This document shows, piece by piece, positions 7,991 to 14,054 of a stretch of 15,794 bases of DNA. Each line of letters opens with the position of its first letter. The stretch's first letter is position 1. The position numbers and the translations under genes are program-made. The notes beneath the pieces are model-generated. The model was not told the origin of the DNA and ran no database searches. It saw nothing but the letters and a program-made list of their open reading frames with translations. This DNA is from an uncultured Ruminococcus sp. Its GTDB lineage: Bacteria > Bacillota > Clostridia > Oscillospirales > Acutalibacteraceae. The DNA is taken from NCBI GenBank assembly GCA_905234305.1, contig CAJOHT010000019.1, positions 1 to 15,794 on the forward strand, read 5' to 3'.

Positions 7991-8005
7991 ACTAAATAGT
8001 ATTAT
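7986..8005. repeat. Operator-like palindrome over the htrA transcription start
   Basis: Perfect 8-base inverted arms, ATAATACT and AGTATTAT, separated by AAAT. It covers most of the -10 box and the predicted start of the htrA promoter. Such placement is typical of a repressor site, but AT-rich palindromes also arise by chance. Confidence 0.45.
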
Positions 8006-8031
8006 TATGACGGTAAAAAGGAGATTCATTT

Positions 8032-9612
8032 ATGAGCGAATTTAACGATAATAACTATACTCCGAATATGCCTCCCGTGCCGCCTCAGGCGCCGATTGAT
8101 GAGGCTAAGGTGTATAACAGGGAAAAGCCTGTACATAACGAAGCGGCAAGATCGCCGTATGTATCACAGCCTCAGTATCCCCAGGGTACTCCCGCTGTGA
8201 ACGCGCGGCAGTATAATCAGGCACCGACTGTTCAAAATCCGCAGCCGAAGTATAACCCGCCGCAGTATAATTCTCAGTATCAGGTTTACGGTAATCAGCA
8301 GTACAATACTCAGCCTAATTACAATGTTCCTCCGCAGGCTCCTGCCGCGCAGAACGGATATAACAATCCGAATTACGCTTATGCGCCGAAAGCTGCCGTG
8401 AAGCAGCCGATGAGTTCGGGCGCGAAAGCGTTTATAATTATCGCTATCGCGATTCTTTCGGCAAGCCTTATAGGATTTATCGTATATACCGCAATGAATA
8501 CTGGAAATTCAGGATTTACGCCCGAGCCTCGTCCAAGCAGCGGATACAGCTTTACACTGCCTACGGAAAATGTTCCGTACGCTACGGAAGCTCCGACGCA
8601 ATCGAATAAAGAATATAAGGAATCCGACCTTCAAAAGGAAACCAAGCCTAAATTCAAGGGCATTAAGCTGAATAAAAAGCCGTCGGCAAAATCGCAGCAC
8701 GGTACCTCTTACGCGTTTAAGAGCGTAGAAAAATCCGTAGTCGGAATAATATGCTATACTGACAGCCAGCAGGGTACAGCCGTGAGCTATTCCTCGATGG
8801 GTTCGGGTATGGTAATAAGCTCCGACGGTTATATTCTTACAAACGCTCATATTATCAGCAACAGCAGAACTAAATTCCTTATTAAAATCGTTACAGCCGA
8901 TAAAAAAGAATATAAGGCGGGAGTCGTAGGTTTTGACAGCCGATACGATTTAGCCGTACTGAAAACCGACGCTAAGAACTTAAAGCCCGTAAACTTCGGC
9001 GACAGCGCTGAAATCGAAGTTACCGAGGATGTTATAGTAGTCGGAAATCCGAGGAGCCTTAATTATCAGAATTCAGTAACAAAGGGCATAATCTCCGCTG
9101 TTAACCGACAGGTTTCGCTTACGAATAACGCGCGTTTTATCCAGACCGACGCGGCAATTAACCCTGGCAACAGCGGCGGTCCCGTTACGAATATGTACGG
9201 ACAGGTTATAGGTGTCGCTACTTCGAAAATCGCGCTTGAGGAATACGAGGGTATGTGCTTTGCTATCCCGAGCAATACAGCGAAAAAAGTAGCGGACAGT
9301 ATCATAAAATACGGCTACGTAAAGAACAGAGTTAAAATCGGAATAATCGGCACTATCGCTGATGAAGAGAGCGACGGAGCGTCGGGAATTCTTATTGAAG
9401 AAATCTCTAAGGGCGGTCCGATCGAGGGTACGGGCGCGCAGACAGGCGATATTATGACTAAGGTTGACGGAAAGAAAGTCAGAACCTTTGCCGAGGTTTA
9501 CGATATACTCGAAAAGCATAAAGCGGGGGACAAAATCAAGGTAACGCTTTACAGGAGCAGCAACTCGAAAACATATGATGTGACAGTAAAACTCCAAGAG
9601 GATAAAAACTAA
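8032..9612 (+). CDS. Membrane-anchored HtrA/DegP-type serine protease with PDZ domain
   Basis: A 526-residue quality-control protease expected to face outside the cytoplasmic membrane. Residues 1-125 are a low-complexity cytoplasmic tail rich in Pro, Gln, Tyr and Asn (repeated PQYN- and NYN-type motifs). Residues 131-154 are a single transmembrane helix, followed by a Thr/Pro-rich linker to about 220. The trypsin-like domain (about 228-430) has the full triad: His273 in LTNAHII, Asp306 in YDLAVL, Ser381 in NPGNSGGPV. Residues about 445-522 form one PDZ domain (GILIEEISKGGP, GDIMTKVDGKKV) that binds exposed C-termini. Clostridial and Bacillus HtrA share this anchor-protease-PDZ order. The unusually long N-terminal tail could be a regulatory handle. 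Monocistronic with its own promoter and a possible operator; CssRS-type stress control is known in Bacillus, but no such sensor gene is in this window. Confidence 0.93.
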   Translation: MSEFNDNNYTPNMPPVPPQAPIDEAKVYNREKPVHNEAARSPYVSQPQYPQGTPAVNARQYNQAPTVQNPQPKYNPPQYNSQYQVYGNQQYNTQPNYNVPPQAPAAQNGYNNPNYAYAPKAAVKQPMSSGAKAFIIIAIAILSASLIGFIVYTAMNTGNSGFTPEPRPSSGYSFTLPTENVPYATEAPTQSNKEYKESDLQKETKPKFKGIKLNKKPSAKSQHGTSYAFKSVEKSVVGIICYTDSQQGTAVSYSSMGSGMVISSDGYILTNAHIISNSRTKFLIKIVTADKKEYKAGVVGFDSRYDLAVLKTDAKNLKPVNFGDSAEIEVTEDVIVVGNPRSLNYQNSVTKGIISAVNRQVSLTNNARFIQTDAAINPGNSGGPVTNMYGQVIGVATSKIALEEYEGMCFAIPSNTAKKVADSIIKYGYVKNRVKIGIIGTIADEESDGASGILIEEISKGGPIEGTGAQTGDIMTKVDGKKVRTFAEVYDILEKHKAGDKIKVTLYRSSNSKTYDVTVKLQEDKN

Positions 9613-9624
9613 AAAATGAGTAAT

Positions 9625-9677
9625 AATAAACCCGAGGTGATTCGATGATTTTAGGAATCATTTTCGGGTTTATTTTT
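9625..9677 (+). terminator. Long hairpin with T-tail after htrA, overlapping a micro-ORF
   Basis: Outer arms of 11 bases (9625-9635 and 9664-9674) and inner arms TGATTC/GAATCA (9638-9643 and 9655-9660), joined by G-T wobbles and a one-base bulge, with an 11-base loop. The right side runs into TATTTTTGG, so it can terminate the htrA transcript. The 5' arm contains a GAGGTGA ribosome-like site and the loop contains an ATG. Confidence 0.6.
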
Positions 9678-9710
9678 GGCGTATTTACAATGTGTATTAT
9701 CAGCTCCTGA
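9645..9710 (+). CDS. Possible 21-residue hydrophobic micro-protein, DUF3789-like
   Basis: The ORF encodes MILGIIFGFIFGVFTMCIIS plus a final Ser, a single predicted membrane helix. GAGGTGA at 9634-9640 is a strong ribosome site four bases upstream. The GVFTMC stretch recalls, from memory, the short one-helix DUF3789 family of Firmicutes, whose members are usually longer and end in a charged tail; this one stops early. Glycines spaced four residues apart (4, 8, 12) could support helix packing. The ribosome site is paired in the stem of the htrA terminator-like hairpin, so either the ORF is incidental to the terminator or translation and termination interfere with each other. The function is unknown, and whether it is expressed is uncertain. 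Confidence 0.35.
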   Translation: MILGIIFGFIFGVFTMCIISS

Positions 9711-9830
9711 AGGGCCAGTATGATAAAATTTTAACAAAATATTGTGATGTTTTTTATATAATACACCATATATTGTGCATAGTTGCCAAAAAGAGCTACA
9801 ATACATTGAGAATATTTGCCCCTATGAGAA

Positions 9831-9860
9831 TTGAAAAACAGGGCTTTATTATGATAAAAT
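9831..9860 (+). promoter_or_regulatory. Probable promoter of the MFS transporter
   Basis: TTGAAA (9831-9836), spacer 18, TAAAAT (9855-9860), predicting a start near 9867 and a 35-base leader. A second candidate lies further upstream (TTAACA 9731-9736, spacer 18, TATATA 9755-9760) and would give a leader of about 130 bases. Confidence 0.4.
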
Positions 9861-9901
9861 AAATTGTACGTTTTTATTTAATAAAAGAAGGGGTAATAAA
9901 A

Positions 9902-11152
9902 ATGGGTTTTCTTAACAACAAGTGGATGCGCGCCGCGGTACCCGCGTTGCTGATCCACTGTTCGGTAGGTACGGTTTACTGCTGGTCTACCTTCAAGGAA
10001 GCTGTCGCCGAAAAAATCGGTATGGACGCTTTTTCGGTAGGCTGGGCGTTTTCGCTCGCGATATTCTTCCTCGGAATGTCCGCGGCGTTTGTCGGTAAGC
10101 TGGTTGAGCGCGATATACATAAATCCTCGCTTATTTCCTGTATATGCTTCTCGCTCGGAATGGTTGGAACAGGATTGTTTATCCAGTTTACTTCGGGTAT
10201 CTTCGCTCTTATCGGAATATACCTTTGCTACGGATGTATAATGGGTATCGGACTCGGTATCGGTTATCTTACTCCCGTAAAAACGCTTATGCTGTGGTTC
10301 TCGGACAGAAAAGGACTCGCTACGGGAATTTCGATTATGGGATTCGGACTCGCTAAGGCTATCGCGACGCCCGTTATGATGGCTATAAAAGACAGCCTCG
10401 GAATTTCTGCTATGTTCTATATTCTTGGAGCCGCGTATTTTGTGATAATGTTTATAGGACATCTTCTTCTTAAAAAGCCCGAGGGCTGGGTTGAGCCTGA
10501 CGCGAAGGGTTCGGATTTCAAGCCGCTTTCGATGTTTAAGGATAAGACCTTCGTGGGAATCTGGATAATGTTCTTTATCAATATCCACTGCGGACTCGCG
10601 CTTATCACGTACGAAACCCAGATTATTAAAACCGTATTCGCTTCTTCACTCGCTTTAACGGCGCTTATCGGTATAGTACCCTCGATTACGGCTGCGGTTA
10701 ATGCGCTCGGACGTATAGGTTACTCGTCAATTTCCGATAAGATGAAGGAAAGAAATACCGTTTATAAAATTATCTTTACAAGCTGTATAGCTGTTTCCGC
10801 TTTGGCTTTCGTTACGGGAGCTATTTCAATAGACAGCGGTACAAACGCTTTTATTATCGGCGCAATCGTAATAGCGCTTCTGCTTATTGTTAACCTCGGT
10901 TACGGCGGAGGATTCTCGACCTTACCCGCGCTTCTGAGCGAACGCTTCGGTATGGACAGAATCAGTAAGATTCACGGGCTCGCGCTTTCCGCGTGGGCGA
11001 TAGCGGGACTTACGGGAAATAATATGAGCGAGCTTATTCTTAAGAATACTAACAACAACTACAACTTGGTATTGATCGCGATTGCGGTTCTTTACGCTGT
11101 TGCGCTGGTTGTATGTATTACAATGGTAGGTAAAAAAGCTAAACAAAAATAA
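9902..11152 (+). CDS. MFS transporter, oxalate:formate antiporter (OFA) family
   Basis: A 416-residue integral membrane protein with about 12 hydrophobic helices and a short basic tail (GKKAKQK). The opening VGTVYCWSTFKEAVAEKIG and the segment GLGIGYLTPVKTLMLWFSDRKGLATGIS at about 118-145, followed by GFGLAKA, are typical of the OFA group (OxlT-like), which exchanges or imports small carboxylates such as oxalate, formate or lactate. Some clostridial members are annotated as lactate/pyruvate-type carriers, so the substrate is not settled by sequence. OxlT requires a lysine in helix 11; here the corresponding region (GLALSAWAIAGLTG) lacks an obvious lysine, which argues against simple oxalate transport. 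It is a single gene, preceded by AAGGGG as ribosome site and followed by a clear terminator. No metabolic partner gene is adjacent. Confidence 0.85.
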   Translation: MGFLNNKWMRAAVPALLIHCSVGTVYCWSTFKEAVAEKIGMDAFSVGWAFSLAIFFLGMSAAFVGKLVERDIHKSSLISCICFSLGMVGTGLFIQFTSGIFALIGIYLCYGCIMGIGLGIGYLTPVKTLMLWFSDRKGLATGISIMGFGLAKAIATPVMMAIKDSLGISAMFYILGAAYFVIMFIGHLLLKKPEGWVEPDAKGSDFKPLSMFKDKTFVGIWIMFFINIHCGLALITYETQIIKTVFASSLALTALIGIVPSITAAVNALGRIGYSSISDKMKERNTVYKIIFTSCIAVSALAFVTGAISIDSGTNAFIIGAIVIALLLIVNLGYGGGFSTLPALLSERFGMDRISKIHGLALSAWAIAGLTGNNMSELILKNTNNNYNLVLIAIAVLYAVALVVCITMVGKKAKQK

Positions 11153-11183
11153 GCTTTCTATGAAAAAATAGGGCATTCGGACA

Positions 11184-11220
11184 GACGGCAAGGTTTTTAA
11201 AGCCTTGCCGTCGATTATTT
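11184..11220 (+). terminator. Terminator of the MFS gene
   Basis: GACGGCAAGG (11184-11193) and CCTTGCCGTC (11203-11212), a 10-base perfect stem with a 9-base loop, followed by GATTATTTTGG. It lies about 30 bases after the stop codon. Confidence 0.8.
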
Positions 11221-11250
11221 TGGAATTAAAAATTATTTGCATAGTTTTGC

Positions 11251-11372
11251 GGGCAGGACATCAGTACGTTCATAAATGCAAGAACTTCGCTCTCGAACCT
11301 TGGGGCGTTGTATTGGAGCTAAGAGGTTCATAAAGGCTCCTCCCTAAAAATGCTCCCCCGGAGCATTTTTTT
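11251..11372 (+). ncRNA. Candidate structured small RNA with its own terminator
   Basis: No convincing ORF covers this stretch, yet it folds well on paper. GGG-(C)-AGGA (11251-11258) pairs with TCCTCCC (11338-11344), closing a domain of about 94 bases. Inside, CAAG/CTTG encloses TTCG-CTCT-CGAA (around 11279-11302), and GGAGC near 11315 can pair with GGCTCC at 11335-11340. It is followed directly by TGCTCC-CCC-GGAGCA and seven Ts (11346-11372), a very good rho-independent terminator with no gene before it on this strand. No strong promoter was seen. It matches none of the tmRNA, SRP, 6S or RNase P signatures that I can recognise. Confidence 0.4.
11346..11372. terminator. Strong orphan terminator upstream of nothing coding
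   Basis: AAAAATGCTCC (11346-11356), loop CCC, GGAGCATTTTTTT (11360-11372): an 11-base stem with a T-run on the plus strand and an A-run that makes it usable on the minus strand too. It would end the candidate small RNA and back up the tRNA terminator. Confidence 0.75.
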
Positions 11373-11408
11373 AACGGTCGGCTTCGAGTCCCTTAGTCCT
11401 ATCTAAAT

Positions 11409-11434
11409 AAAAAAAGACAGTCCAACGGACTGCC
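11409..11434 (-). terminator. Terminator of the tRNA transcript
   Basis: On the minus strand GGCAGTCC, loop GTT, GGACTGTC, then seven Ts (plus-strand As 11409-11415). It begins nine bases past the tRNA CCA end. Confidence 0.85.
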
Positions 11435-11442
11435 TGTTTTTA

Positions 11443-11519
11443 TGGTGGGCCATCAGGGACTCGAACCCCGGACCGATCGGTTATGAGCCGATAGCTCTAA
11501 CCAACTGAGCTAATGGCCC
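11443..11519 (-). tRNA. tRNA with CAT anticodon, probably tRNA-Ile2 (lysidine type)
   Basis: A complete 77-base cloverleaf with encoded CCA. The acceptor GGGCCAT pairs with ATGGCCC, the discriminator is A, the D-arm is GCTC...GAGC, and the T-arm has TTCGAGT. The anticodon stem ATCGG/CCGAT encloses loop CTCATAA, giving anticodon CAT. That could be elongator Met or the Ile2 isoacceptor whose C34 is changed to lysidine by TilS to read AUA. Ile2 is preferred: Firmicute elongator tRNA-Met usually has loop TTCATAC, while Bacillus Ile2 has CTCATAA flanked by CGG/CCG as here, and C4-G69 and C5-G68, reported as TilS identity elements, are present. It stands alone with its own promoter and terminator. 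Confidence 0.9.
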
Positions 11520-11540
11520 CTAGCTAGTTGCGCAAGACAT

Positions 11541-11569
11541 ATTATATCAATTATATCCCGAAATGTCAA
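11541..11569 (-). promoter_or_regulatory. Consensus promoter of the tRNA gene
   Basis: Perfect TTGACA (11564-11569), a 17-base spacer and perfect TATAAT (11541-11546) on the minus strand, ending about 21 bases before the mature tRNA 5' end. It is the best promoter in the window, as expected for a stable RNA. Confidence 0.9.
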
Positions 11570-11581
11570 TATTTTATTAAT

Positions 11582-11610
11582 AAAAAAGACCGCCGTTTAA
11601 GCGGCGGTCT
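11582..11610 (-). terminator. Terminator of the L,D-transpeptidase gene
   Basis: AGACCGCCG/CGGCGGTCT (11602-11610 and 11587-11595) with a six-base loop, then six Ts in the minus-strand direction. It starts a few bases after the gene's stop and separates it from the tRNA promoter. Confidence 0.88.
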
Positions 11611-11616
11611 GAAAAA

Positions 11617-13017
11617 TTAAGGCTTTACTATCAGAAGCATTCCTACATATGCTTTTTCGTATATTCTTCTTACAGCGTCTGTGGGAGTGTTTACACAGCC
11701 GTGGGAGCCTCTGCCCTGACGATATAACTGTCCGCCGAAGGCGCTCTGCCATGTAGCGTCGTGGATACCCTGACCGCTGTATGTAAATCCGAGCCAGTAG
11801 CTTACGGTTGTTGTCCATTTGCTTCCTCTGTAGGAGCCCTTTAATACTGCGGGCGATTTACGGCTGATAATATGATGGTGGCCGATTGCCGTAGCGCGAT
11901 CCCCTGGAGCGCCTGTGATAACGGGAGTCTTTAAATAGACCTTATTCTTTATATACATCGTAAGCGTCTGTTTGGAGATTGAAACCTCAATTCGGTTAGC
12001 GCTTAATTTACAGGAAGCGTTGATATTTGAAGAAATACCGCTGCGTACATTTTTCCCTACTTTTCGTACGGCTCTTACGCTATAATTATGAAGTGAACCG
12101 CTGAGGAGCTTTCTGTCGGTATAAGAGGTAGCCTTAACGGAATTGATCTTAACGCCATCGCGGAACAAATCATACTTATCGGCATGCTCTACAGGCTTCC
12201 AGCCGAGTTTAATAGAGGTTTCGGTAGCTTTGAGTTTTTTGAATCCCGCGGGAGCCTTAAGTTTAGTCATACCTGTGACTATTTTGCCTGAGCTTACCGC
12301 AGAATTGCCGTTTTGTGAGCGCTGAGCTTCAATCTTGTATTTAAATACAGTGCCGCCGCTTAGCTTTTTATCCGTAAAGTACAGCTTAGCGCCGCTCTTT
12401 ACTTCGCGGAGCTTTTTATATCCGCCGAAAGAGCCGTCGGATTTTTCTTCGCTGCGGTAAATTATGTATTTATCGGCAACCGCGCTCTTTTTCCAGTTTA
12501 ACTTCATAGACGAAGTCTTTTTATCGGAAAGAGAAGCGGAAGTTACATCCTTAAGTTTAGTCATAACGGATACTGTGGAAGGCATACTCTGGTAAATATC
12601 CTCGCCCGAGATTCTGTAAGCGAAAACCTGATATTTATATATCTTTGCCGCCGAGAGGTTAGTATCCTTAAAGGAGTTGCTCTTGGTATTGATATGTTTT
12701 TTGTATTCTGTAAATTTACCGTTATTTGTTTCGTTAGCGCGGTAAATTGTATACATATCGGCGTTATTGCTCTTGTCCCAGTTAAGAATCAGAGAGTCGG
12801 AGTTAACTGAGCTTACAGTAAGTCCCTTTATTGCCGAGGGGATAACCTTTGCCTCTGTAGCGGGTTCAACCGCGCTTGTGGGAGCCTCGGTGTCCATAGA
12901 AGTTTCAGCTTTTTCTCCTTCGGATAAAGAGGTTATCGAGGCTGTTACCGTAATAGGTATGGAAACGCAGATTATTATTGCCAATAAAAACGTTAAGATG
13001 ACAAGATACTTTTTCAT
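11617..13017 (-). CDS. Exported L,D-transpeptidase with three fibronectin III domains
   Basis: A 466-residue exported protein. The C-terminal domain (about 340-466) is a YkuD-type L,D-transpeptidase: GIH with His419 and the signature SHGCVN with catalytic Cys441. This fold forms 3-3 cross-links in peptidoglycan or attaches proteins to it. Residues 1-26 are a signal peptide (MKKYLVILTFLLAIIICV..., cleavage after TVTA), followed by a Glu/Thr/Ala-rich linker. Three fibronectin III repeats fill about 60-335, each with the Trp and Tyr landmarks (LNWDKSNNADMYTIYR; LNWKKSAVADKYIIYR; LGWKPVEHADKYDLFR). The ATG at 13017 is preferred over 13050 because a signal peptide then starts at once and GGAGGT lies upstream, though 12 bases away, longer than usual. 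Fn3 domains probably position the enzyme on the wall. It is a single gene with its own promoter and terminator. Confidence 0.9.
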   Translation of the reverse strand: MKKYLVILTFLLAIIICVSIPITVTASITSLSEGEKAETSMDTEAPTSAVEPATEAKVIPSAIKGLTVSSVNSDSLILNWDKSNNADMYTIYRANETNNGKFTEYKKHINTKSNSFKDTNLSAAKIYKYQVFAYRISGEDIYQSMPSTVSVMTKLKDVTSASLSDKKTSSMKLNWKKSAVADKYIIYRSEEKSDGSFGGYKKLREVKSGAKLYFTDKKLSGGTVFKYKIEAQRSQNGNSAVSSGKIVTGMTKLKAPAGFKKLKATETSIKLGWKPVEHADKYDLFRDGVKINSVKATSYTDRKLLSGSLHNYSVRAVRKVGKNVRSGISSNINASCKLSANRIEVSISKQTLTMYIKNKVYLKTPVITGAPGDRATAIGHHHIISRKSPAVLKGSYRGSKWTTTVSYWLGFTYSGQGIHDATWQSAFGGQLYRQGRGSHGCVNTPTDAVRRIYEKAYVGMLLIVKP

Positions 13018-13101
13018 CGACGAATTCTTACCTCCGTAATAATAAAACAAATATAAATGGTCAACCCATATATATACTAAATCAAATTAAGTTTACAACT
13101 A

Positions 13102-13130
13102 ATTTTACTAGATTGTAACCTTTTTGTCAA
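13102..13130 (-). promoter_or_regulatory. Sigma-A promoter of the L,D-transpeptidase gene
   Basis: Perfect TTGACA (13125-13130), spacer 17, TAAAAT (13102-13107) on the minus strand. The transcript would start near 13094 with a leader of about 77 bases. Further candidates closer to the gene (TTGTAA-16-TATATA, and TTGACC) suggest possible tandem starts. Confidence 0.7.
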
Positions 13131-13295
13131 TACGATTTTCAATCATTCCATTAATTCCATAAAAAGATTTCCAAAATATAAGTTTATTTATTGTTATTTA
13201 CTCCAACTGTAAAAAATTACAGTAACATTATATATTATTTTTAGCTGTAAATTTAAATTTTTATGCAAATTTTATTAAAATTTTCGAAAAAGGGC
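13131..13295. other. AT-rich divergent intergenic region
   Basis: The gap between the divergent L,D-transpeptidase and adenosyltransferase genes (13018-13345) is over 300 bases and very AT-rich. Apart from the two promoters it holds a perfect palindrome ACTGTAA-AAAA-TTACAGT at 13206-13223, a third CTGTAA half-site near 13244, and the direct repeat AAAATTTTCGA at 13277-13287 and 13300-13310. I see no gene and no cobalamin riboswitch signature in it. Confidence 0.5.
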
Positions 13296-13324
13296 TTGAA
13301 AAATTTTCGATTTCGTTTTATTAT
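13296..13324 (+). promoter_or_regulatory. Promoter of the corrinoid adenosyltransferase gene
   Basis: TTGAAA (13296-13301), spacer 17, TATTAT (13319-13324). The transcript would start near 13331, at the ribosome site itself, so the mRNA would have almost no leader. The -35 overlaps one copy of the AAAATTTTCGA direct repeat. Confidence 0.65.
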
Positions 13325-13345
13325 ATTAGTACGGAGGTGAGCATA

Positions 13346-13861
13346 TTGATACATATTTACTATGGGGACGGAAAAGGAAAAAGTACTGCCGCCATAGGTC
13401 TTGCAGTGCGCGCCGCCGGAAGCAGAATGAAGGTTATGTTTGTTCAGTTTTTAAAGACGGAATTCTCGGGCGAACGCCATACCTTAAGCCATACGGAAAA
13501 CATTACGCTGAGCTTTGTTCCTGTCGAGCTTAAATTTACTTATGAAATGGACGAAACGGAAAAAGCTAAAGCGGCGAAGTTGTTTCAAAGTATTTTTGAC
13601 GAAAATGTTACAAAAGCGCTTACTCAGAAGTACGATATGATAGTCCTCGACGAAATATTCTCCGCGATTGAGGCGGGGATGGTAAGCGAAAATGAAGTGT
13701 ACAGCTTCGTATCTAATGCCCCTAAAAATTTGGAGGTCGTTTTAACAGGTCATAATCCGTCCGAGAGGATACTTGCTCTGGCGGATTATATTACCGAAAT
13801 GAAAAAAGTACGCCATCCTTACGATAATGGCGTACAGGCCAGGTTCGGTATTGAATTTTAG
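13346..13861 (+). CDS. Corrinoid (cob(I)alamin) adenosyltransferase, CobA/BtuR type
   Basis: The enzyme transfers the adenosyl group of ATP to the cobalt of reduced corrinoids, making adenosylcobalamin in biosynthesis or salvage. The 171-residue protein has the family opening HIYYGDGKGKSTAAIGLAVR, where GDGKGKST (about residues 7-14) is the P-loop used in reversed orientation by this family. VMFVQFLK, MIVLDEIFSAIEAGM (Walker B-like) and VVLTGHNPSERILALADYITEM also match CobA/CobO. The start is TTG at 13346: GGAGGTGA at 13333-13340 lies five bases upstream, whereas the in-frame GTG at 13337 falls inside that site. It is a lone gene, the nearest cobalamin-related genes being the metH operon 9 kb away. 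No riboswitch is seen. It is followed by several hairpins and then an insertion sequence. Confidence 0.92.
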   Translation: MIHIYYGDGKGKSTAAIGLAVRAAGSRMKVMFVQFLKTEFSGERHTLSHTENITLSFVPVELKFTYEMDETEKAKAAKLFQSIFDENVTKALTQKYDMIVLDEIFSAIEAGMVSENEVYSFVSNAPKNLEVVLTGHNPSERILALADYITEMKKVRHPYDNGVQARFGIEF

Positions 13862-13862
13862 G

Positions 13863-13913
13863 TGAAAACGCCGTGAGGCGTTCTCATAAAGTTGGCACGA
13901 CTAAGTAGCCGAC
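13863..13913. repeat. Two short hairpins after the adenosyltransferase gene
   Basis: GAAAACGCC-GTGA-GGCGTTCTC (13863-13884, one mismatch) and GTTGGC/GCCGAC (13891-13896 and 13908-13913, one G-T pair) followed by ATTTTAA. The second may be a weak terminator. Confidence 0.4.
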
Positions 13914-13922
13914 ATTTTAATC

Positions 13923-13969
13923 ATATAAACGCGGTTGGGCTCACATCCATTTCCCGACCGCGTTTATAT
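13923..13969 (+). terminator. Terminator-like hairpin just before the insertion sequence
   Basis: A 17-base stem (13923-13939 and 13953-13969) with one G-T wobble and a 13-base loop, very stable in an AT-rich setting. The sequence after it is TTATAC rather than a clean T-run. It ends about 19 bases before the IS and is probably the main stop signal of the adenosyltransferase transcript. Confidence 0.6.
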
Positions 13970-13988
13970 TTATACAATAAAATAAAAG

Positions 13989-14000
13989 GGGGCTGTCGCA
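13989..14000. repeat. Left terminal inverted repeat of the IS
   Basis: GGGGCTGTCGCA, a 12-base exact match to the complement of the right end. Confidence 0.85.
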
Positions 14001-14022
14001 CTAAGCCCTAAATAAAAACAAG

Positions 14023-14050
14023 ACCGGGTAGCCCGAAAGGGTTGCCCGGT
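14023..14050. terminator. GAAA-loop hairpin inside the IS, before the transposase
   Basis: ACCGGGTAGCCC, loop GAAA, GGGTTGCCCGGT: a 12-base stem with two G-T wobbles and a stable tetraloop. It has no T-run. It may act as a transcriptional pause or as an insulator against outside transcripts entering the transposase gene. Confidence 0.55.
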
Positions 14051-14054
14051 TAGT

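Noticed and set aside
9878..10588. 236-codon minus-strand ORF over the MFS transporter
   Set aside because: Its very Ser/Arg/His-rich translation is the mirror of membrane-protein codons, and it lies within a well supported gene.
11241..11400. T-box leader, because of tRNA-like TTCGAGTCCC and alternating GGAGC/GCTCC pairs
   Set aside because: No T-box antiterminator signature (TGGNACCGCG-like) is seen, and no gene follows on the plus strand.
13018..13345. Cobalamin riboswitch before the adenosyltransferase gene
   Set aside because: No B12-box-like sequence or GC-rich core was seen in this AT-rich stretch, and the predicted leader is nearly absent.
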